NCBI GenBank assembly: GCA_005406025.1 | Contig: BGZK01001037.1 | Coordinates: 62,001-126,000, forward strand | DNA: 64,000 nucleotides | Direction of reading: 5' to 3' | Origin: Eumeta japonica | Taxonomy: Eukaryota; Arthropoda; Insecta; Lepidoptera; Psychidae | The notes under the pieces: generated by a model | Database searches by the model: none | Seen by the model: the letters and a program-made list of their open reading frames with translations, nothing else | What the model was told of the DNA's origin: nothing | In this document: positions 26,801 to 41,800 of the stretch, in pieces | Layout: each line of letters opens with the position of its first letter | How positions within the stretch are numbered: position 1 is the stretch's first letter | Translations under genes and position numbers: made by a program

Positions 26801-29800
26801 AATTTTTTTATTTATTTTGTTTTCTTCTTTTGAAGTATATCTATACAAAATGTTTTAATTTTAATCATTTGCAGTACATGAAGATACTTATGAAAAAAAC
26901 AACTTCAGAAAACAGTGAAAATGATACTGGTGACCAACGAAGAATTAGAAATAGACCTTTATTTCACATTAAGGTATCTAAGATGTAATTCTTGAAAGGC
27001 TTTATAGATATCAATTAAGAAGCTCAGATACTATTACAATAATAATTTGTGTATGTGTGTGTGTATTTATTTTTTTGTTTTATATTAATATTAACATACA
27101 AATATTATTATACATTTATAATATTTGTATATTATTTTTAATAAATTGAAAAGTAATTTGTATGGGGATGTGTATCACTTTTGTGATGTAATATTTACTA
27201 AGTGAGTTTAAGCAAATGTGCACTGTGATATAGGGGTAAAGGGTGTTGATTTCGTATAAGGTATTTTAGGATTCCTAACAAAACAATGCAGTAAATTTAG
27301 AATGAAATTACATTAACTTGGTAATAATTAACAATTTATGGTAATGAATAGTGAATGTTAGTATCAACACTTAGTGTAAATCAATACACATAAGTTATCT
27401 CAAATCCTGATCATGTCTATCTGATTCATGTCATTACATCAAATACAGATAGAATTAGAAGAGGTTAAATTATACTCATACATACATAACAGCCTGGGCA
27501 ATTTTCATCATGAATTTTTATTTATTCTGTATTTTTTTTTTATTTTGTATTTATTCTGTTTTGATTCTTCTACTTTGTATAATAGTGTTTGAAAATTAGG
27601 ACAAATTTTTATGAAACAGTCTTTCATACAATAAATATTCTCCAAATTTTATAGATTTCAGGGTTACCTTTTAAATGCAAAAAGAAGGATATCAAAGAAT
27701 TTTTCAGGCCATTAGTACCGTTTTCAATAAGATTACCACTTGGAAAAGAAAAGAAAATTGCTGGATTTTGTTTTGTGGGCTTTAGGACAGAAGAAGAATT
27801 AAAAAAGGCACTATTCAAAGATAAACTCTTTATGGGTAAGTATACGCATATTGTGTGCCTCAGAAGTGTTTACGTTGTTTTCTACTCTCGACCTGACAAG
27901 ACCAAGCAATTTTCAGTTAATTGTACAGTTTGAATCTCGATAACTCGAATCTCATTAAGGGTTCCACTGAACCCCTAAATATGCGATTACTCAAATTATT
28001 TAAACTTTGTAACTTAAACAGTGTAATTCATACTTTATAACTTAACTTTTAAAAAGCAAACTCCATAAATCAAAGTTAATAAAATACAATGATGTCTTAT
28101 TTGGAATTTCTTGAGCTTATTCCAATAAATCCAAATCCAATCTAAAAGAAATGTTTGGTGCTTTTAGTCTATTGTAATTTGTGCACAATAGTGCAATTGT
28201 AAGCAAATTTTCTAAGTAACACATCTATGTACTTTATATTTGTATATGTTTAGACTCATAGAATTCTTGTTAAGTTGAAAACTCTTTATCTTGACGTTTT
28301 TAGCATTCTCCTTGACACTCAAGTCATTGAGATTCCACTATATTCATATTGCACTTAAAGCATAATATGAATACCAATATGTTAGGAAAAAACACTGATT
28401 TTGATTATATTTGATATTTCCAAAAAACCTTTATACGGTTTAAGTGAATAAAAAAGAAATGAATAAAGAAATTTCCATGGAGGTTGGGATGGCTGTGTTT
28501 ATGAATACTGACTATAATTATGATCATTATCAGCCATTGCCGCATTGCCAGGACTCGCATATGGACCATGTTTTCTTATTACTTTCAGTGTTGTTTCAAA
28601 AAGTAGTTTCATATTGTTAGTCTAATCCGTCTGCTTCATTTATGAAAATCATATTTGAAAAAATTCATTATAATATGCATGTATTCTTTTGTCATAAAAC
28701 CTGTCAAATGGCTTGAAGTATTGTAATATCTCTCAACACTAGCAGATATCACTCTTAAGTAGTTTACTGGATTATTTGGGTTTCTATTTTATTTTCAATT
28801 TTTAATGTAATAAAAAATAATTTAATAAAGTAATTTTTTTAATGTGTTCCATTTTATTTTATAAGTCATTAATAAAATTTATTTTTTATTAATAATTTGA
28901 TGAGCTTTATGATGCTTGTACTTTTGGATTTTCCAAATTTATAATTTCAATGTTTCATTAAAGCTAATTTATAATGACAGGTAAACATCGTATTCACATA
29001 CATAAACATGAAGACAAGAACAAAAGTGAAACAATAAAACAAGAAGAGATAATCAAAAGAGAAAAGCAACAGGTACTCACATCAATACTGTTATTTTTTT
29101 TATATAGTTAAAGAAATTATAACTTTGTTTGTAATATGGATTTAAAAAAAAAAATACTCTTATAGGTGTTGATTAAGGACGTTGTCTCCATCTCTGTTTC
29201 CTTTAAACATATTATTTTTATATTAGGTGATCTTTCATTCAATATGATCCTGTCTCGATACTGTTCTCAGTTTAAATTCTGATCTTACTGTGTATTATAA
29301 TCCTACACAACTTAGATTGTTTCAATTCCCACCTCACTCAAAGTCCAATGCTAATGTAGCTCTAAACTTTTTAACTCTGTCCTGTTTTAAGTCAGATGTT
29401 AATCTTGCTCTCGGTTGCAAAGTTTGTGCCGCTCTATATTTTTTCAACCCCATCCTGCTGTAAGTCCGATGCTGGTCTGATTTAGGACTATAAAACTGCT
29501 ACCGTTCTAAATTTTTCTGATCCATCTGACTCACTCTTAATTCTGATTTTCATCAGAATTTCAGTTACTACGCTGGTTTCAATCTAAATTCATCCATCTC
29601 CATCTTTCATTAAGTTTGATCCTTGTTCTGTTCTTTGCTACAAAGATGCTGGTGCTTTAGCTGCCTTGGACCCCATCCTTCCTCAATATGCTTATATTTT
29701 TTAATGAAAAGGGAAGCCAAAATATCAATTTTTAAAAGTACAGACTTTCAGACCCCTAAACAGACTCACCCACCAATTACTCCCTTAGAGATTTGTAACA

Positions 29801-32800
29801 AAAACCTCAAATACCAATATTTATGACTTTACTTATAAACTACCTGTGCTGCTATACAAACTTTCAACAGCTATTTCCATTATACCACTGTATTTTATAA
29901 GTTATTATGAAGATAGCCTTATTTAGCAATTTGACATTTTCAGAAGGATAATGATGAAGAAAGCATTGGAGAAAGTGGAAGTATATTTATCAGAAATCTT
30001 CCTTATGTAGTAACAGAGGATGAGGTTACAAGATTATTTGAAAAATATGGTGAATATACCTTTATATTTAATTTATTGGGTCAAGTAAAGTTTTTTCATA
30101 TTTTATATACAAATGCAAGATAATTTTTCATCATATTTTATTTACATTTAATTATAATGTATGTATGCCATTTGTTAAACAACTTTTTGCTATTTTGTAT
30201 GGAGTGACACAATCCCATTGCGGTAGAAATTTTGGGATTTCTGATCAAAAAACTGTGACAAGTAGTTTTGATAGTTCTCTCTTGATGTTAACCTAACACT
30301 ACCTAACACCATATGGTGGATGTATTAACACTTCCCAACCAAACTCTGAATATTTGTTGAGTGGCTAAAGATGTATATGGTGTAGCATTACCATGGTGAA
30401 AAACCACACCAGTGATCAATTTTTTCCAAAACGATTCGGTTTCATTACGTTTCAATAGAGAATCGCAAATAAATACACAAATCGTTAGATTTCTTTCAGT
30501 GAGCTAGTCTGGGACTTAAGGTTTGACCTTTTTTGTATATCCAGCTTTTTTGAAATGGGTCAAAACTGTTTTGTGATCAATTCCCAGCTCTTCAACTATG
30601 TCATCAGAGCTGTATGCTGAACTTGCCCTACTTTTTCTCGAAATGGCATTGATTTTTATCCTTAACAGGACAATCAGAGCGAGGTTCATCATTGATCATC
30701 ATCAATAACTTCAAAATTACCAGACTAAAAACGCATGAACCACTTTTGTGCTACTCTTACCGATACTGCATTAGGTCCATAAATGTTATAAATTTTTTTT
30801 CGTGGCTGGTGTCGCATTTTTCCCTTTTTGTAATAAATCTTCAAGATACATCGAAATCTTATGTTAGATTCTCTAATTCTGGTGGAAAGAAAAAAATTGA
30901 AAAATGGCGGGACACCATTTTCACTTTTTTTACCATCGTCTATTTGATGGTATCAAAACTAATCAGTTTCAAACAACACAACCAAAGAGATTTTACTGCC
31001 ACTTTTTACTTATAAAATATCTTTTTCTCCAACCTAACATTTGTCATTTATTTTGTAATAATCCATATAATATTTATTATTCTAGGTCCTATAGCCGAAA
31101 TTAACATGCCTATAGACAAAATTCTAAGGCAACCGAAGGGTTTTGCAACTGTTACCTTTATGATGCCAGAACATGCTGTAAAAGCATATACAGAACTGGA
31201 TGGCACAATTTTCTGTGGCCGAATGTTGCATCTACTACCTGCAAAGGCAGAAAAAGATAAAGATGATGATAATGACGGTATTGTTTCTTTTTTTTCAAAT
31301 TTTTAATAATAATTAAAATATGGTGAAACCTCGATAACTCAAATTTCAAAGAAAATGCTAAAATTTTAGAGTTGATGAGTTCAAGAATTTTGAGATACAA
31401 TAGTTTTGTTTGTTAAAATATCAACTTGAAAAACACAATTACTAAGTATATTTTTCGAGTTATAAAGTCATAGTTAAATAAAAATTGCACTTAGTTTTAT
31501 AATAGTAAACTTCTTTTCAAGCAATAAATGCAAACATAAAGTACACAAATGTGTTATAGAAAGTTTTTTTACAATTACAATTGTATAAATATAATAAAAT
31601 AAAAGCACTCAGTATTTTCTTTTTGGAATTTTTTGATATGAGTTCGGAGAACTCCAGATGAGCCTAAGGGTGTCTCATGAGTAATGTCGCTTTTCATTAT
31701 TGAAATTCGTAGACTTCTTTTTATATGTATCATAACGTGTTAGACAAGTTTCTAGTTCTACGAAGAGTACAACTATTTTACTTACTTTTAATAATACTGT
31801 TTGTGGTAATTGATGGAGCAAGACATTTTCATAAAATGTATGGAATGTGATAAATATTAAAACTCTTATATTGTTAAGACATTATTGGAAACAAAGTTTA
31901 AAGCAGCCACGGTAGCAAGGTAAATATGTGAAATTGAAGGAAAAGATACAGACAATGAGTTAACAGCACAGAATTGGTTTTATCATTGTAATAGTAGAGA
32001 TTGGACACTGACAAATCATTCGCCTGTATGGGATATTCAGGCAACGAAGGACACACTATAAAACCAATCTAATACTAGTACTCACCGATTATAAAACTTC
32101 CTTGGACCGTCTTAAAGTCACCATATATACACAATAAAATCATTGGGTGAGACCTGTAATAGTTATTGAATATTACTCCACGAATTAAATAAGATTCAAG
32201 CGAAAAGTTAAGTAGAAATGTGCAAACAGCTCCATGCCCTGCTGTAAGATGATCATTTTATGAAACACATTGTTAAATTCAATGAATAATTATTTATCTG
32301 AACCCATTGTGAAGGGAATTGTAAAGTGTAATTATGAAGGTTTAGTTTACTTTAAAATAATTCCAAATGATTGTACTGTCACTACCGAGATATATAACTG
32401 ACATGAATGTATAAGGATTAAGATTTGGCTCTTTTCGCAATGCCATCTATGATGTGCATTGAATTTTCTAGAGACCCTTGCGGACCTTTCCACCACACCA
32501 CCATTCACTCTATAGAGATTTGTTTTGTCAGTCTATTTTTATTCATCCTTTCCAGATGGTCAAACCACCGCAACCTTCTTTTCTCTTATCTAATCACTAC
32601 ATCTTTTTCATACTATACTGCTCTGTGACATCACTGTTCTTATATCTATATTTCTGAGACACTCCATTCATACCACACAGAAATCACATCCACTGCATTG
32701 ATTCTTTCATTTTTCTTCTACCATACCCTATACATAAGTGTAGGGATCAGGATCCCATATTATAGATAGCAAACATGCTTATTGTGAGACACTTACTATT

Positions 32801-35800
32801 CATTATAGCAAGCAAGAACCTATTTACTTTATTTCCTGCATTCTCTCTTCTTTCGCTATTATTATCATGTTTATCATCATTTGTAGACAGACTACCCAAA
32901 TATACAATTTTTTCCAATTGCTTGACTCTTTCACCTTTCACTTATATATATATATATATATGGCATTCAATCATGTTTTCGTCTCTTTTAAACACCATCA
33001 CCATAATCTTGCTGATCCTTGTCTGACATCCCTGTGCTGTCAAACCAGTCAGTGTATGCCCCATTTGTTCTGACGCATGCACTGGAGCCCCTGTATAGGT
33101 ATAATAGTGCCTTATCTGTAAGGTAGAGAACTCACACCATGCATGGAATGGGTTTCCCCATAGATCATTCCTTTTCGTTCTATCATAAACTTTTTCCAGA
33201 TTCATAAAAATACAGTAAACCTTTTGACACATTGGTAAAAACTTTTCCACAATGTTTCTCAGAGAAAAAATTTGATTTGTACATCCCATCATCTTTCGAA
33301 ATCTCGCTCGGATGTCCCAGATCTTACTTTCTGTTTCAAAGCCCTTTCAATAATGGTTTTTGCTTAAAGTTTGTGAATGACTCTGAGGAGGCTTATAGAG
33401 CGATAATTTGAGCAAACCTGCTGTGAGCCTTTCTCTTTATAGAGGGGTACAATGATGGCTTTGCACCAGTTATTAGTTAACCTACAGTTTTACCAGCATG
33501 TATTAAAGAGCTAATTCAGCAGGCTTGTCACTATACCTCCAGTGCTCAGTGTGTCTGAGTATGTCATACCCGACAGCTTTTCCAACTTTCATGTTTTAAT
33601 ACTTTCATAGTTTCATCCATCAAAATTTCGATTTTGTCAATTTAGTTTCAAGATATTAGGTTTTTTTTTTATGATACAACTCAAACATATATCCATGAGA
33701 AAACAAACCCAACACAAATGAATGCTGGTATTTTTACAAATTACTATTCCAAGTTTTATAATAGTAATAAAATTAAAGAAAATTTTCTTGTCATTACTGC
33801 CCTCCATCTACTCCAATCTACGGAACACGCTGCCATGACACACCAATGTTACTTATTAACGCTTTATCTATCAATGTGTGTTTTTTATGTTTATAAGCTA
33901 TTAATTTTCGGCAAATTATACCAAGGGTAAAAACTATAAGATTTAACAGAATATGCACACATGTTGAATCTTTCAGATCCACTTACGGATTATCTTTTTA
34001 ATTTTGATATTACTTGCTATTAATCTTTTCTTTATTATGTGGTGACCTACAACGTATGTGCGAAACATTAAAAACAGTTCTGAAAATAATTACGGCACGT
34101 CCGCCGAAGTTGCGAACATATACCTAACGCTGCGTCCATACAAGCATCGCTCAATGCATACTTACATAATGTCAAAAAGAAAGACAAAACTAAAATTCAA
34201 TGGACGGAAGAATCATCGCTAGCGATCGAAGCGCGTAAAACAAGCATAAGCAACGCTGTCTTACTCGCTCGCCCGTCACATCGAGCTCCGTATGCATTAT
34301 TCTGCGACGCCTCCGACAACTCAGCCGGCGCAGTACTACAACAATACATAAACAGAAAATGGCAACCACTCGTATATTTTTCAAAAAATTTTTCAGACGC
34401 ACAATGTAAATATTCAACTTACGACCGAGAACTCCAAGCGAAATACATGGCTGTGAAATATTTCAGAAAATGTGCGAAGGACGACCGCCCATCACATTCA
34501 CAGACTATAAATCAATAGCTTATTCAATGACAAAAGTAACGTCAACAACTGAAACGCCATGAAGGTAAACAAGACAACTTTTGTTTATCAGCGAATCCAC
34601 AACCGATATACGACACAAACGGTAATCAAAATTTCGTCGCCGATACCTTCAGTCGCATCGAAACAACATCTTGCCCAACAACAATCGACTACGAACAAAT
34701 TGCATCGGAACCAAGAAAATCATTCTGCCATACCAAAACTACTGCAGCAAGATAATATATTAATGAAAAAAAAATATTATCCCAGATACGAACACTGAAA
34801 TATATTGCGAAACTCGAAACATCGACGTCAAACATTCCACCGTACATACCGAAGCAATATCGCTATGAAGCATATAAAAGTGTTCACAATATAAGTCACC
34901 CCGGTACACGCACTACCCGCAAGATGACGCCACGAAAATATTTTTGGCCATCGATGAACGCCGACATTGCAATTACCCGATCGCCAAACAAACATATCCA
35001 TAGACAGTTTGAAGCCAACTTACCTGCTACTAGACCACTAGAAGAAAATACCGACATACCTACAAGAAATATACTACCACGAGTCAACATACAGACGCCG
35101 GATCACGACCCCGTCATCAGCCCGAACAACACGACGCTGTTGAAGCGGACGCGTTCCGGCCGCATTATCAAGCCGCCGGTACGTTTATTTCACTTGAGGG
35201 GGAGTCCTGTGGCGATCTACAACGTAAGTGCGAAACATTAAAGACAGTTCTGAAAAGAACTACGGCACGTCCGCGGAAGTTGCGAGCTACAGATTGAACG
35301 CTGCATCGCACACGTCATCACCTCACCAGAGCACTCTTCGCGTGCCCCTTCGATGTGCGACCGCCCGCCGCGGCGTCCGCCAGCCGTCTGACGAAGCAAA
35401 ACGCCGGCGGGTATATTTAAAACACGACGTGCGCGTGCGCTCTGTGATGTGCCCGATGTCAGCCGCCGGCGCAGAAACAAATTAATACAATCGAAACAAT
35501 TAAAAAATGATTAGGACACTAACGATAGTTTCGATTGGATAAATTTCTGGATATTTGATTGGCGGATTTTGTAAACCCATTGTTCACAAAATAATATATA
35601 AGGACAAATTTATCAAAAATATGACACGCAATTCATACAGTTACTAGTTGTTTCACTGAAAGCAACCCATCGTCCTTTTTCGCCATATATTACATTATTG
35701 GATATTTTTAATTAAGTACATGTTTGATAATTTTTGACATTTTGGCTTATCATCCTCTTAAATGATTGCATCATTTCACTTTGAGTATTTTTTCCAGATG

Positions 35801-38800
35801 ATCTAACATTCAAAGAGAAAAAGGCAAAAAAATTAAAGAGTCAAGCAAAGTCATCTCACAATTGGAATACTTTGTTCTTGGGTGCAAATGCTGTAGCCGA
35901 TGTAGTAGCAGCTAATTACAGCACAACCAAAGAAAATTTACTGATTGACAATAATAAAAGTAAGTATTTCTTAGTTTGAGTTTTTTATGTGATAATTTGA
36001 TATTTCTATTTATATGGTCAAACATATTCTATGTTATAAATTTATTTCTGGATTATCTAACCTGCAACCACTGATTGACTAGTTAATTTAAGGGTCTGTA
36101 GGAAATATGCTTCTCTCTACAACGTGCCATTTGCCCTTACTTACAATTAAATTTAGACATATATGGTTGTTATTAAAATTAATATATATCCTGTGACAAT
36201 AAAGTAAACTAGGAATAATATTAGAAAATAAAATCAGAACTGAAACAGTTTAAAAACAACAAAATTGTAAGTCATCAATGATTTTTTCACTATGCCGAGC
36301 ATGTAAGACAAGGACATTCTCACAAAGACACTGTTTATCTACCTTGTTATTTTATAAATTAAAATATATAACTTCAATTCTCAAACCTGTTTATGCAATG
36401 ATGTAAATTATTCCAATTTACAATTGCATTTTTAATTTCAAATAACAAAATAGTGCATGCTCTTCTTATGATGTTAAACAAAATAGTGGAAAAACCCATG
36501 AAAACATGAACTATCAAAGCTGGTTTTTGTAATAAATGGCATGACATATAAAAATAAACTTTACCAATATGCCTAGATCTAGGTACACTTAAATCAATAT
36601 GTAAAGAGACAAAAATTTGTCTCAACAAAAATTTGATTAATTTGTAGTATTTTGGTATATAATAACACATTGAAAGCCCTTATTCAATCAATGGAAGGAA
36701 TATGTACTTCAGAATGAACCGAATGACTTGACTTAAGAAAACTAAATATTATCGCTCTCTCGTATAATTAGTTTACATAAAGTCTGCCTCTTTATAATTT
36801 ACAAGTATATTGCAGATCAATAATTTGTGATAGATATTTTAAATTATAATGTTATTTAGTGTATTTATTGTGACACTAAGCTTAAATTTTGAAAATATTG
36901 TCATTACCTTTAGACGATGTTTGATATAGTATGCAGGCAAGAGCGGTCCAAGCAAGGAGGTCTCCTCCCGAAATCGCACTCTTAAATCGTCAAATTGACA
37001 AATTTCTTAAAAATCGATAATTAACAGAAATTTTAAAAACAGGGTATAGACAGAAATTTTAAAAATAGGGTATTCAAAACAAATTTTAAAAGTGCGCGAA
37101 TAACATTGATTTCAAAAATCAAGTCCAGAGGCAGTACTTGCTGGGACTAGGAAGATATCTCTCAAAGGTATTGATATGATATTTATCAATGTGCCTTTGA
37201 ACTCTTCGAGCTTTTATTTTAAGCCTTAAGCTTTTTGAGCTCAAAAATTTAAAAACGGTTGATCTTAATAACCATTCCTGAATCTTTTTGCTACTTATTA
37301 ATTATGAAAAAAAGGCACGCACTCACACACAAACGCACACGCGCGCACACACACACCACAGAAACATCACTTGAAATACGTTCAAATACAAACAAAGGTT
37401 TGCAAAATCAATAATTTGGAACAGAGTCCCCAAAAAAATCAATCTTCATGCCTTAGGTAGGCTAAATTTTAAGAGATAATTATAGTTCTTCAAAATTCCT
37501 AGAGATAGCTTCTTGATGACATTCTCTATCTCGTATCGTCAAGGGCGAATCCAGCTTTCTGGTTGGGGGGGTCACATAGCAGTGGTTTAGTAAGTTCAGA
37601 CCCCAATTCTGTTACAATAACAAGAGAAAAGCCACCCCAAGAGGGATTAGGACTACTGTGATAACCCCTTTGCCTTATGGTTAACTCACAGTAACTATTT
37701 TTATCTTTCATATTTTAATTAAAAATACTACTTTAGTTAAAATTGCTATATTACTAATTATTTTTGATGCTATTTGATGAAAATTTTTTTAAGATAGGAT
37801 TTGCATACAATCAGATCTTAGTGTGCATCTACATCCTGAAAAGAGTAACTCAAATTTCACAATTGCTTTATTTAAAAAAAAAAAAATGTTTAAAATAAAG
37901 CAATGGCCTAAATGAATACAAAAAACTCTTAATCTGATGGCGTGATTGTAGACACATAGAAGTGACTACACCATATTTGTGCTTGTGATATTTAGGTAAC
38001 AAAGGTAACATATCCCAAGTGATATGCAAAAATGCATATCACAAAAATCAATTATTTTGCAATTAAATAACAAATATCGCCGTTTCTCTAGCCAGGCACT
38101 GTGTTTAACTGATCGACGTCATGGTGACGCTTCGGTATGCACTAGCATGGCCCTGATACGTCAGTTGATTGGCCATATAAAGCCGCTACCCCGTATTGCC
38201 CTCTTTTCCCATATTACTGGTAATGTAATTTTATATGAGTGAAAAAATTTTTAAAGTCGTAGCAGAAATGTGAAGATGAAGTCAACTTTTTCGAAAGCTA
38301 CTCGCTCACGCTAATAACATGTAACTAGTTTTATAGTATCCAGGTAAATAATTTAAGTACGTAAGAAAAAAAACAGACGAAATACACATAGCGGTTTCGA
38401 TTTTCCATAGAATATTAGCTCTAGAAACCTCTTAGAGCTACTTCCCAAAAAATATCCATGTCGCTATTTTCCATTTGTAATAAGCAATTGACTATAAAAT
38501 ATAAATACAATAATTTCAACCCTTATTTCACCCCTTTTGGGGTTACTTTTAAGAACTATGCATGTCATTATTTTTTATGAGTAATGATTAGCTAAAATAC
38601 AAACTTTGTTATAAATATCTTCAGTGGTTTCAATTTTCCATACAACATTTCATCCCTTATTTTATCCTTTAAGGTTTATTTAAGAAAAAACAATGAATAT
38701 ATTTAATTCTTCATCTCTATAAGTAACTTAAACCATAAGTTTGACATCTGTAGCTTCAGTGATTTTGATTTTCCATGTAAAAGTATTTCACAATTTTCAC

Positions 38801-41800
38801 ACCCTTTAAAGGTTGAATTTCTAAAAGTTCTTTCTTAGTACTCATCGATGTTATAACATGAACTTCTATACAAAATTTCCAGTCCCTTCCCTAGACCCAG
38901 TAGTTTGGGCTATGTGGTGATTTATCAGTCATTGATATGCCTATATGATTGATATATTTTGTATAATATAAATAATGTACAACATACAAATTTTATTTCA
39001 GATACTAGTGCTGCTGTTAGATTAGCTCTTGGTGAAACTCAGCTAGTTGCAGAAACGAGAAATTTTCTAGAAACAAATGGAGTTTATCTGGAGGCATTCA
39101 ATAAGGTAAGGGCACAAGAATATTTTGCTTATTTTTTTCTCATGATATAAATAAAAATATAATAATAACTGATCATCAATTACAGGCACCAAAAATGAGA
39201 TCAAAAACATGTATATTACTTAAAAATTTGCCAGCAAACACCACACAAGATGAAATTAGACCTTTGTTTGAAAAACATGGTCAAATAGCAAGATTCATTA
39301 TGCCAAAACATGGTATCACTGCATTAATTGAATTTGTAGAACCTTATGAAGCTAAAAATGCATTTACAAAATTGGCATATTCACAATTTAAAACTACACC
39401 TTTGTATTTAGAATGGGCTCCTGATAATGTATTTCTCAAGCAAACTAATAAGATTGAATTACCTGATGATAAAAATACTGAAGTTAAAAACAAAGAAGAA
39501 GAAACTATAAAACAGGAGGTTGATGATAAAATAATACAGAAAAATGAAGTCAAAGAAGATTTCGAAACATCACTTGAAGAACCTGAACTCGACACCACAT
39601 TATTTGTTAAAAATTTGAATTTCAAGACAACAGAAGAAACTCTCAGATCAGTATGTGTTTTGTTTAAAAATACAGAAGTTTATTACAATATTATTATAGA
39701 AGTAGTCATAGTTACTTAATATATAATCGGATGCAAAGCTTTTGGTATTTGTGAATTTAGCATAAGGTATGTCGCAATGGCTAACTCAGTGTGTCAGCAA
39801 AGCATCACGGAGGTAGAGAGGAGAGGAGGTTGCAGCACACTCGTCTGCTTGTCCACGACCTCTCGAGATAATCTGCCGCGTGGCATCTACAATTTTGCGA
39901 TTGTCTTTGCGCGAGGTTTCACAAACGTAAAATTCACAGACGCTAAAATGTTTACGTGGCACTATATCTGTGTAATAAAAGTATTCATATTAATAAATAA
40001 TATATTTATCAAGAAACAAGACCATGATAGATATCAACCGTATTCTACCTTCTCCACCTGGCGTAATTTAAAATTTAGCTATAATTGTTCTATTTTATTA
40101 CTTGAATTTGCTGATGGATAGCACTTATTATATTTCTGGTAGTTATACATTTATTTTTATACAAAATATATCCTATTACTATTTCAAGGCATAACCTACA
40201 TCTATACAAAAAGCCAATGCCAAACTCCAATCCGAGTATGTATTGTGCAATTGTCTCGTGCACGTTGAAGGTTTAATTTAGTACAACATCTTTTATTATG
40301 ATAATAAAAAAGAGTTTTCCAGAGAATTTCATACTATTAATGATGAAAATACACAGAATCATTTGCAGGATAAATTGTACCATGCATCTTTTCGCAAGTA
40401 TTCATAATTTTCTTCTTTTTTAAAACAACTTTTCCAAAGTAACTATAACAAAATTATGTCATTGAAAATATACTTATAAATAATATGGACACAACCCTAA
40501 AAAATACTCGACCAGACTGCAAGTCCAGGCATGATCGGGTGGCCAGCCGCGCGGCGCGTTGCGGCGCAGAGCATATGCGTTAGTTGTTCTAAGGTTGTCA
40601 GTACAACATTTCTACATAGACGTTCTAAGGTATTTTTCTCAGAAACGGCTACTTCATTGACTATGGGTTCCTTGCCGAAATTGTTTTATAAGAGGAGGAG
40701 ATTATGAATATTTGCATAAAGATGTGTGATAAAATCCGGAGGTTTAGCCAATCAAATCCAATACACAGCAGAGGTTTGCCGTAAAGCTGAACAATTACAT
40801 TTACTTAATGATGATATTCTTAGAAATAATTTGTAATTTTAGAATAAAAATCAAACTAATATTTACAAATATCAAGCAAGAATTAATTAGCATTGGCATT
40901 ATTACTATGTGCTATGGAGAAACATACACTACCTTGCTGAATTACAGCTAGTATTACAAGCTAGTACTTTTATTCTTTTTGATGTGCCAGGCATAAGGAT
41001 AGGTTATAGTTAATCATCCTGCAATTTTTTTAGATCATATAATAGATAAGTAAAAACATTCTATTGTGTAATTATTGTTAATTCAAACACTTTCAGCTAA
41101 TCTCAACATACTCACAAAGTTATTGTAATACAAATGTGATTGTTTTGATCAAAATAAAATTTAATGGACTTTTCTATGTCATAGAAATTAAATGTAAGAT
41201 TAGTATAATACGCCTTTGTAAAAACATAAATAATTTGTTAAACAAATAAACATACTGACTTCTATACTATTTTCTTTTTTTAGCATTTTGCTGTATGTGG
41301 AAAATTACATAGTGTCACAATAGCAAAGAAGAAAGATCCTAAACATCCTGGCCAATTTCTATCTATGGGATATGGATTCATTCAATATTATAGTAAATCA
41401 CATACAAATGAAGCATTAAAATCATTGCAGTATTCAATATTGGATGATAAAACACTGGAATTAAAACGCTCTGAGAAAGGAAGCACGTTAGTTTTTTTCT
41501 AACTACTGTCATTTTCAAGACTCGTTTTTGGCGTGTTACGTACTAGCTTAATTTTGTTTTTATTTATTTTTTTACTTTTATTATATTTATTTTTATTTCA
41601 GAAACGAAATAAACACTGCAAGAAAAACTAATAAAAACATTAATCAAAATGGGACTAAAATTCTTGTAAGGAATGTTCCTTTTCAAGCAAACCGTAATGA
41701 ACTTCATGAGATATTTAGGTATTTTAAAATTTTATTATTACTTTTTAATATTTATTTAATTTTTTCCCAAAATTAAGTTATCACATTAAGACAAAATTTG

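Larger units (their letters stand above)
34038..35687 (+). mobile_element. Ty3/gypsy LTR retrotransposon, internally deleted (RBM19 intron 7)
   Basis: The 3' LTR begins at 35208 with TGTGGCGA, right after a purine tract ('ttgagggggagtcc'). The same 78 bases, with about 71 identical, stand at 34038-34115 as the remains of the 5' LTR. Between them is part of pol: an RNase H piece (FCDASDNSAGAVL, WQPLVYFSKNFS, STYDRELQAKYMAVKYF), a spacer with VADTFSRIE, an integrase zinc-region remnant (HNISHPGTR, KYFWPSMNADI) and the pol C-terminus (RSGRIIKPPVR). Gag, protease, most of the reverse transcriptase and the integrase core are gone, and there are frame breaks. If the 3' LTR ends at 35687, TATTA flanks both sides. 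The element is inert. Confidence 0.78.

Noticed and set aside
35228..35485. Overlapping 80-85 codon frames on both strands
   Set aside because: They lie inside the 3' LTR of the gypsy-type element in a GC-rich stretch and have no family features.
37540..37710. 'caagggcgaatccagctttctg' resembling the end of a hAT-like MITE
   Set aside because: No matching inverted end or target duplication was found within a few hundred bases, so no element could be bounded.
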